Below are positions 31,686 through 36,510 of a stretch of 36,510 nt of DNA, piece after piece. Below the pieces are notes generated by a model. That model made no database searches. It worked only from the letters and a program-made list of their open reading frames with translations, and had not been told where the DNA came from. Position 1 is the stretch's first letter. Every line of letters starts with the position of its first letter. Source of the stretch: Defluviicoccus sp. (GTDB lineage: Bacteria > Pseudomonadota > Alphaproteobacteria > MPNO01); assembly GCA_028821395.1 (NCBI GenBank), contig JAPPGP010000199.1, positions 1 through 36,510 of the forward strand. Direction: 5' to 3'. The position numbers and the translations under genes were made by a program.

Positions 31686-32998
31686 TCCGCCAGCAGGTCC
31701 CTCCAGTGCCGGTAGAAGCCGACATATTCGGCCTCGTGGTCCCAGCTCGGCGATGAGGTGACGGGCTTCATGCCGAGCCCCTCGGCCATCCCGTCCGCGC
31801 CGTCCACCGCCTGCTCCAGCCCGCGCGCGTAGTCGTTCCACCCGGCCCGGCTTCCGTGGCAGCCGGCCTGGGCGACATCGAGCGAGATCACGTCGTCCGA
31901 GGTGGCGAGCCCGGTGACCAGGAAGAAGTCCTCGAACTTCCTGAGCCGCGCGAAGCGGGCCTCCTTCGGCTCGTTCCTCGGCGCGATGCACCAGATCGTG
32001 ACCTCCGTCCGTTCCGGCCCCAGCGGGCGGTGGGTCCTGAGATGCGTCGAGGCGAGGTCGTTCAAGACCATGTTGGGGAACACCAGCACGTTGCGCCCGC
32101 GCCGCAGCATCCAGTCCGCCCGAGCGTCCGGGTAGTCGCGCTCGATCCGCTCGGTCGCCGGCGCCAGCGGCGCCGCCTCCGGGCTCGCCCGGTCGGCCCA
32201 GAGCGCGATATGGCCGTGGCCAAGATAGAACGCGCCGTTGGCGACATCGCCCTTCATCCGCCCGGTCTCGGTCTTGAGCAGCCCCTCGGTGCCGTCCCTC
32301 GCCTCGCGCGCCAGCATGGTGTTGGCGAAGTTCCGGTGCACCGTGCCGACATGGTAGCCGTCGGTCACGTTCTCGGCCTGGTACTTCCAGTTGTGGTCGC
32401 AGACATAGGTCTGCGAGCCGGGCAGGATCTCGAGCCCGTCCGGGGCCTGGTCGGCGAACATATCGATGAAGTAGCGCGCCTCGCCGAGATGGTCCGCGAG
32501 CGGCGGGGCGGAGCGGTCGAGGCAGCCGAACACGAAGCCGCGATAGCTGTCGGCGAGCGGTACGGGCTTGAGGTCGAACCGCGCGCGGTCGAAATCGGGC
32601 GCCGGGAAGCCCGCCTCCTGGTTCTTGATCTTGATGCAGCGCCCGTCCGAATCGTAGGTCCAGCCGTGGAACCGGCAGGCGAGCACCCGCGCATTGCCCT
32701 GGCGGAACGGCGTCAGCAGCGCGCCGCGGTGGGAGCACGCGTTGATGTAGCAGCCGACCGACCCGTCCTTGCGGCGGATCGCATAGACCGGCTGGCGCCC
32801 GATATGGGTCGCGAAATAGTCGCCGTGGTCGGGGATCTGGCTCTCGTGGCAGAGATAGTTCCACTGCCGCTCGAAGATCTGCGCCATCTCCGCCTGGTAC
32901 AGCGCCGCGTCGTGGAACGCCCGCCGGTCGATGCGGAAGACGCGCTCGCCGGGGCGGTCGTCGATGAAGGGCGATGCGTCGAAGGCCGGTTGTCTCAT
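31670..32998 (-). CDS. Rieske non-heme iron oxygenase, alpha subunit
   Basis: This 442-residue ring-hydroxylating oxygenase alpha subunit has the Rieske cluster motif Cys88-x-His90 (INACSHRGA) and Cys108-x2-His111 (ACRFHGW). The mononuclear iron site ENVTDGYHVGTVHRN provides His216 and His221 with bridging Asp213. Partners (ferredoxin, reductase, beta subunit) are not in the window, so electron supply is from elsewhere. The ATG at 32998 has AGGAG seven bases upstream; a longer open frame to 33235 has no support. It diverges from the second ubiD (91-base gap) and converges on the HpaB-like gene with overlap. The substrate is not predictable beyond an aromatic or similar compound. Confidence 0.92.
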   Translation of the reverse strand: MRQPAFDASPFIDDRPGERVFRIDRRAFHDAALYQAEMAQIFERQWNYLCHESQIPDHGDYFATHIGRQPVYAIRRKDGSVGCYINACSHRGALLTPFRQGNARVLACRFHGWTYDSDGRCIKIKNQEAGFPAPDFDRARFDLKPVPLADSYRGFVFGCLDRSAPPLADHLGEARYFIDMFADQAPDGLEILPGSQTYVCDHNWKYQAENVTDGYHVGTVHRNFANTMLAREARDGTEGLLKTETGRMKGDVANGAFYLGHGHIALWADRASPEAAPLAPATERIERDYPDARADWMLRRGRNVLVFPNMVLNDLASTHLRTHRPLGPERTEVTIWCIAPRNEPKEARFARLRKFEDFFLVTGLATSDDVISLDVAQAGCHGSRAGWNDYARGLEQAVDGADGMAEGLGMKPVTSSPSWDHEAEYVGFYRHWRDLLADQGAS

Positions 32999-33064
32999 GG
33001 CTGGCTCCTGCTCGTTCGAGTGTGTCGCAGCCGCCCGGCAATGTCCACTTGGCGGACGAGCGGC

Positions 33065-33070
33065 TATAAC
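33065..33070 (+). promoter_or_regulatory. possible -10 box of the second ubiD operon
   Basis: TATAAC lies 19 bases before the ubiD ATG in the 91-base divergent gap (32999-33089). The base set 17 bases upstream, TGTCCA, is a poor -35, so this rests mainly on the -10. Confidence 0.25.
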
Positions 33071-33089
33071 GGGCGCAACGGAGGGTGCG

Positions 33090-34571
33090 ATGGACCGAAG
33101 CAATCTGCGCTGCGTTCTGCCATACGACGATCTCAGGGAATGGATCACCGAGGCCGACCGGCTGGGCGAGCTGCGCGTCGTGCGCGGCGCCTCCTGGGAG
33201 GAGGATATCGGGCTGGCCGCCGAGGCGGTGATCAAGCAGGACGACGGGCCGGCGGTGCTGTTCGACGACGTCGAGGGCTGCCCGCCGGGCTACCGGGTGA
33301 TCATGAACGTCTTCGCCGGCAAGCGGCGCAACATGACGCTCGGCTTTCCCGACGAACTCAGCAAGTCCGAGCTGTCGGATGCCTGCTACGAGGGCTTCGT
33401 CAAGGACCGCAAGACCGTCCCGCACGAGATCGTGGATCACGGCCCGGTGCTGGAGAACGTGCTCGCGGGCGACGACATCGACCTGATGAAGTTCCCCACC
33501 CCGATCTGGCATGTCGAGGACGGCGGGCGCTATATCGGCACCGGCTGCCTCACCGTTACCCGCGACCCCGACGACGGCTGGCTCAATGTCGGCACCTACC
33601 GCGCGATGGTGCACGACAAATCCTCCATCGGCGTCCTCATGGTGCCGGGCAAGCACGGCCACGTGCATCGCGAGAAGTACTTCGCCCGGGGCGAGAAGTG
33701 CCCGATCGTGATGGTGCTGGGCTCGGACCCGATGGCATTCTACGCCGCCTGCACCGAGGCACCGTCGGGGACCTGCGAGCTCGACCTGGTGGGCGGTATC
33801 CGCGGCGCGCCGGTGCAGTGCGTGCGGGGCGAGCTCACCGGTCTCCCCTTCCCGGCCAACTGCGAGATCGCGGTCGAGGGGTACCTGGTGGCCGGCCACG
33901 ACAGGATGGAGGGCCCGTTCGGCGAGTGGACGGGGTACTACGCGAGCGGCGAGCATCCGGAGCCGGTGCTGCAGATCGAGCGCCTCTACCACCGCAACGA
34001 TCCGATCATCCTCGGCGTGCCGCCGATGGGCGGCGGGTCGGACGAGATGGGCCGCTACCGCGCGGTGCTGCGCTCGGCGATGGTCAAGGAGGCGCTGGCC
34101 TCGGCCGGGGTGCCGGACGTGACCGGCGTGTGGTGCTACGAGATCGGCTCGTCGCGGCTGCTGCACGGCGTCGCCATCAGGCAGCGCTATCCGGGACACG
34201 CCAAGCAGGCTGGCCACATCGCCGCCACCTGCCATGCCGCCAACTACGCCAACCGCTATGTCGTGGTGGTGGACGACGACATCGACGTGACCGACTTGGA
34301 AGAGCTCTGGTGGGCGCTGCTGACGCGCAGCGATCCGGCGAGCTCGATCGACATCATCGGCGGCGCCCGGACGTCTCCCGCCGATCCCCTGCTGCACCCG
34401 GACCGGCGCGGTTCGGGCGACCTCTCGATGGGCCGCGCGGTGATCGACGCCTGCCGGCCATTCCACTGGAAGGACGACTTCCCCAAGGTCAACGCGCCGA
34501 GCCCGGCCGAGGCGGAGGCCGCCAGGCGGCGCTTCGGCCATCTGCTGGACGGCTCGGACGGCGCCGACTGA
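33090..34571 (+). CDS. UbiD-family decarboxylase (second copy)
   Basis: This 493-residue UbiD-family protein is not a recent duplicate of the first copy: sequence and length differ throughout, sharing mainly the catalytic MEGPFGEWTG (Glu274 and Glu279) and a matching Arg171 (GTYRAMVHD). It should need prenylated FMN. The ATG at 33090 has GGAGG about six bases upstream; the frame is open further back to 32931 but opposite the Rieske gene. An acyl-CoA ligase follows after 13 bases, so this decarboxylase may act on an acid or on its CoA ester, as phthaloyl-CoA decarboxylase does. Which one is not decided by sequence. Confidence 0.92.
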   Translation: MDRSNLRCVLPYDDLREWITEADRLGELRVVRGASWEEDIGLAAEAVIKQDDGPAVLFDDVEGCPPGYRVIMNVFAGKRRNMTLGFPDELSKSELSDACYEGFVKDRKTVPHEIVDHGPVLENVLAGDDIDLMKFPTPIWHVEDGGRYIGTGCLTVTRDPDDGWLNVGTYRAMVHDKSSIGVLMVPGKHGHVHREKYFARGEKCPIVMVLGSDPMAFYAACTEAPSGTCELDLVGGIRGAPVQCVRGELTGLPFPANCEIAVEGYLVAGHDRMEGPFGEWTGYYASGEHPEPVLQIERLYHRNDPIILGVPPMGGGSDEMGRYRAVLRSAMVKEALASAGVPDVTGVWCYEIGSSRLLHGVAIRQRYPGHAKQAGHIAATCHAANYANRYVVVVDDDIDVTDLEELWWALLTRSDPASSIDIIGGARTSPADPLLHPDRRGSGDLSMGRAVIDACRPFHWKDDFPKVNAPSPAEAEAARRRFGHLLDGSDGAD

Positions 34572-34584
34572 CGCTTCGGCGACG

Positions 34585-36129
34585 ATGGAACAGGTCCCCG
34601 ACCGCACAAGGTTCCGCCCCGTCTCGACCCTGCTGCGCCGCCACGCCGAGGCCGATCCCGACAAGGTGTTCCTGCAATCGGCGGAAGACGGAAGGGCGCT
34701 GACCCACGCCGAGACGCTGGCGCTCTGCGAAGGTTTCGCGGGGGTCTTCGCCGCGCGCGGGCTCGCGCCGGGCGACCGCTTGCTGGTGCTGAGCGAGAAC
34801 GGGCTGGAGCAGATGGCGCTGTTCATGGCCTGCCTGGCGACCGGCGTCACATACTGCACGATCAACGTGGAGGTGAACGCGCAGCACGTCGCGGAGATGA
34901 CGCGCCGCCTCGACCCCCGCCTCGTCGTGCGGGGCGAAGGCGCGGAGACGCTCCATCCCGCGGGCGGCGCGGTGGCGCTGGGTTCGCTCTACGACGAGGC
35001 CGCGTCGCACCCGCCCGCGGCGCTGCCCGAAATCGGCGAGGACGGGGTGGCGGTGATCGGCTTCACCTCCGGCACCTCCGCCGCGCCGAAGGGGATGATC
35101 CACAACCACGGCAACTATTTCTGGATCGCCGACCAGACTATCGACATGTGGAAGCTCGGGCCGGGCGACCGGGTCCTCGAATACCGCTCGATAAGCTGGC
35201 CCTCGACCCACATGCTGACCGTGATGCCGATGCTGGTCGCCGGCGGGACCATAATCCTGGCCCGCCGGTTCTCGCGTGGCCGCTTCTTCGACTGGATCGC
35301 CGATTTCCGCCCGACCGTGACGATCGGCGTGCCGACGGTGGTGAACATGCTGCTGGATGGCGACGCCCCGCCGCCGCGCGCGGGCTTCGCCGGGGTGCGC
35401 TTCATGAGCTCGTCCACGGCACCGCTGATGGTGTCCGCGCACCGGCGTTTCGAGGCGACCTACGGCATCGAGCTCATGCAGCTCTACGGCATGAGCGAGG
35501 GCGGGGTGGTCGCGGGCAACCATGTCGGCACGCGCCGGATCGGCAGCGTCGGCCGGCCCGGCCTCTACCAGAACCTGCGCATCCTCGACGCGGACGGCGC
35601 GCCGGCAAAGGCGGGGGAGGCCGGCGAGATCGAGATCGGCGGCGCCCAGAACGCGTCGGCCTATCTGCTCGAAGGCGGCGAGGAGGTGCCGATCCGCGGC
35701 ACGCGGTTCAAGACCGGCGATGTCGGCTATCTCGACGAAGACGGCTTTCTGCACGTCACCGGGCGCGCCAAGGACCTGATCATCCGCGGCGGGGTCAACA
35801 TCGCCCCGCTCGAGATCGACAACGCGCTCGCCCGTCACGAAGACGTGGCGGAAGCGGCGACCGTCGGCGTGCCCGATCCGATCTACGGCGAGGCGGTCGT
35901 CTCCTACGTCGTCGCCCGGGTGGGCGCCCGGCTCGCTAGAGAGGAACTCGCCCACCACTGCGCGGCGCTGCTGCCGGAATTCAAGCGCCCGCGCGAGATC
36001 GTGCTGCGCGACGCCCTGCCCAAGAACGCCAGCGGCAAGATCGATCGCACTGCGTTGCGCGCGGAATGGGAGGCGAGCAAAGTCGGGTCGGGCCGAGCCG
36101 CGGGCGGGCGCTGCGGGGATGCTCGGTGA
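34585..36129 (+). CDS. AMP-dependent acyl/aryl-CoA synthetase
   Basis: This 514-residue ANL-superfamily enzyme activates a carboxylic acid to acyl-AMP and then acyl-CoA. Core motifs are present: FTSGTSAAPKGMIHNH (A3), LYGMSEGG (A5), TGDVGYLDEDGFLHVTGRAKDLIIRGG-type A7-A8 region (GDVGYLDEDGF, GRAKDLIIRGG) and PKNASGKIDR with catalytic Lys485 (A10). The order of motifs is complete and length is typical. No carrier-protein domain is attached, so a CoA ligase is favoured. It lies 13 bases after the second ubiD, in one operon. The substrate is unknown. Confidence 0.92.
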   Translation: MEQVPDRTRFRPVSTLLRRHAEADPDKVFLQSAEDGRALTHAETLALCEGFAGVFAARGLAPGDRLLVLSENGLEQMALFMACLATGVTYCTINVEVNAQHVAEMTRRLDPRLVVRGEGAETLHPAGGAVALGSLYDEAASHPPAALPEIGEDGVAVIGFTSGTSAAPKGMIHNHGNYFWIADQTIDMWKLGPGDRVLEYRSISWPSTHMLTVMPMLVAGGTIILARRFSRGRFFDWIADFRPTVTIGVPTVVNMLLDGDAPPPRAGFAGVRFMSSSTAPLMVSAHRRFEATYGIELMQLYGMSEGGVVAGNHVGTRRIGSVGRPGLYQNLRILDADGAPAKAGEAGEIEIGGAQNASAYLLEGGEEVPIRGTRFKTGDVGYLDEDGFLHVTGRAKDLIIRGGVNIAPLEIDNALARHEDVAEAATVGVPDPIYGEAVVSYVVARVGARLAREELAHHCAALLPEFKRPREIVLRDALPKNASGKIDRTALRAEWEASKVGSGRAAGGRCGDAR

Positions 36130-36262
36130 CCGGGAATCCGATGCTCAACAATCTATTACAGTTAGCGGTCCTTGCTTCGGTCCCGCGGCCCCCCAATATC
36201 TATGACAGACCAATGCAGGCCGCCGCGACCGACGCGAATGGCTGAAACCGGGGCTTCTCCGC

Positions 36263-36510
36263 ATGATCGATCCGTTCTCGATTTTCGTCGTCGTCGTCAT
36301 TGTGCTGGCGATCGCGCTGGTCTTCATGGGGGTGAAGACCGTGCCGCAGGGGTTCGAGTTCACGGTGGAGCGGTTCGGCCGCTACACGCGGACGCTCGCC
36401 CCGGGGCTGCACCTGATCGTGCCGCTGGTCGACCGCATCGGGCAGCGCCAGAACGTGATGGAGCAGGTCACCGACGTCCCGTCGCAGGAGATCATCACCA
36501 AGGACAACGC
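36263..36510 (+). CDS. SPFH/stomatin-like (band 7) membrane protein, 3' end outside window
   Basis: The frame runs off the right edge after 82 codons. The N-terminus has one membrane segment (FSIFVVVVIVLAIALVFMG), followed by KTVPQGFEFTVERFGRY and LAPGLHLIVPLVDRIGQR, the conserved start of the SPFH domain, and DVPSQEIITKDNA. In E. coli the closest analogue is QmcA; relatives act in membrane microdomains and protease regulation, often with an NfeD partner that would lie beyond the window. The ATG at 36263 gives the expected short pre-membrane tail. The 133-base gap before it shows no clear element. Confidence 0.85.
   Translation, partial: MIDPFSIFVVVVIVLAIALVFMGVKTVPQGFEFTVERFGRYTRTLAPGLHLIVPLVDRIGQRQNVMEQVTDVPSQEIITKDN

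Noticed and set aside
31512..34865. 1117-codon minus-strand open frame across the Rieske and second ubiD genes
   Set aside because: It is antisense to ubiD and out of frame with the Rieske gene; both those genes have full catalytic motifs and ribosome sites.
1..36510. CRISPR array, tRNA, rRNA, insertion sequence or prophage
   Set aside because: No regularly spaced short repeats, no recognisable RNA gene, transposase, integrase or phage structural gene was found on either strand by eye.

Overview
The window is high-GC, densely coded DNA that I assign by inference to an alphaproteobacterium. The reasons are the xseB-ispA-dxs-tlyA order downstream of a histone-deacetylase-family gene, the fabI-aroC pair, and palindromic intergenic elements whose chance translations read like MPGLDPGIHG. 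I cannot name the genus. I saw no rRNA, tRNA, CRISPR array, insertion sequence or prophage gene.

Layout. 1-1269: 3' part of a Slam-type outer-membrane protein gene. 1406-3318: fabI and aroC (fatty-acid and chorismate synthesis). 3319-3779: palindromic repeat cluster with no gene. 3780-7593 (minus): tlyA, dxs, ispA and xseB, which supply isoprenoid precursors and farnesyl diphosphate plus an rRNA methylase and an exonuclease VII subunit. 7694-9499 (minus): a class II deacetylase-like amidohydrolase and an ETHE1-like metallo-beta-lactamase-fold enzyme. 9657-11260: an orphan DmsC-like membrane anchor, then a FitAB/VapBC-type toxin-antitoxin pair. 11402-14298: a coupled alpha/beta hydrolase and luciferase-like monooxygenase, then an EamA transporter. 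14529-19151: a 1540-residue repeat autotransporter with six near-identical Calx-beta-like units. 19325-21640 (minus): an operon of a MetE-C-like methyltransferase and a three-subunit cobalt-type nitrile hydratase whose beta subunit is split in two. 21850-23293: a secreted staphylococcal-nuclease-like protein facing a HigBA toxin-antitoxin operon.

23461-36129 is a catabolic island: two distinct UbiD decarboxylases, a GMC oxidoreductase, a SnoaL-like protein, a tandem VOC (extradiol-dioxygenase-like) protein, an MmgE/PrpD protein, an HpaB-type flavin monooxygenase, a Rieske oxygenase and an acyl-CoA ligase. They sit in short divergent or convergent units with tiny or overlapping gaps. By family they could cover activation, hydroxylation, decarboxylation and ring opening of an aromatic or polyketide-like compound, but the substrate cannot be read from sequence. 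The window ends inside an SPFH/stomatin gene.

The systems most worth follow-up are the split-beta nitrile hydratase/MetE-like operon with its paired CACCGGTG sites, the two-UbiD catabolic island, the higher-order repeat autotransporter, and the HigBA promoter that lies exactly inside a palindrome.
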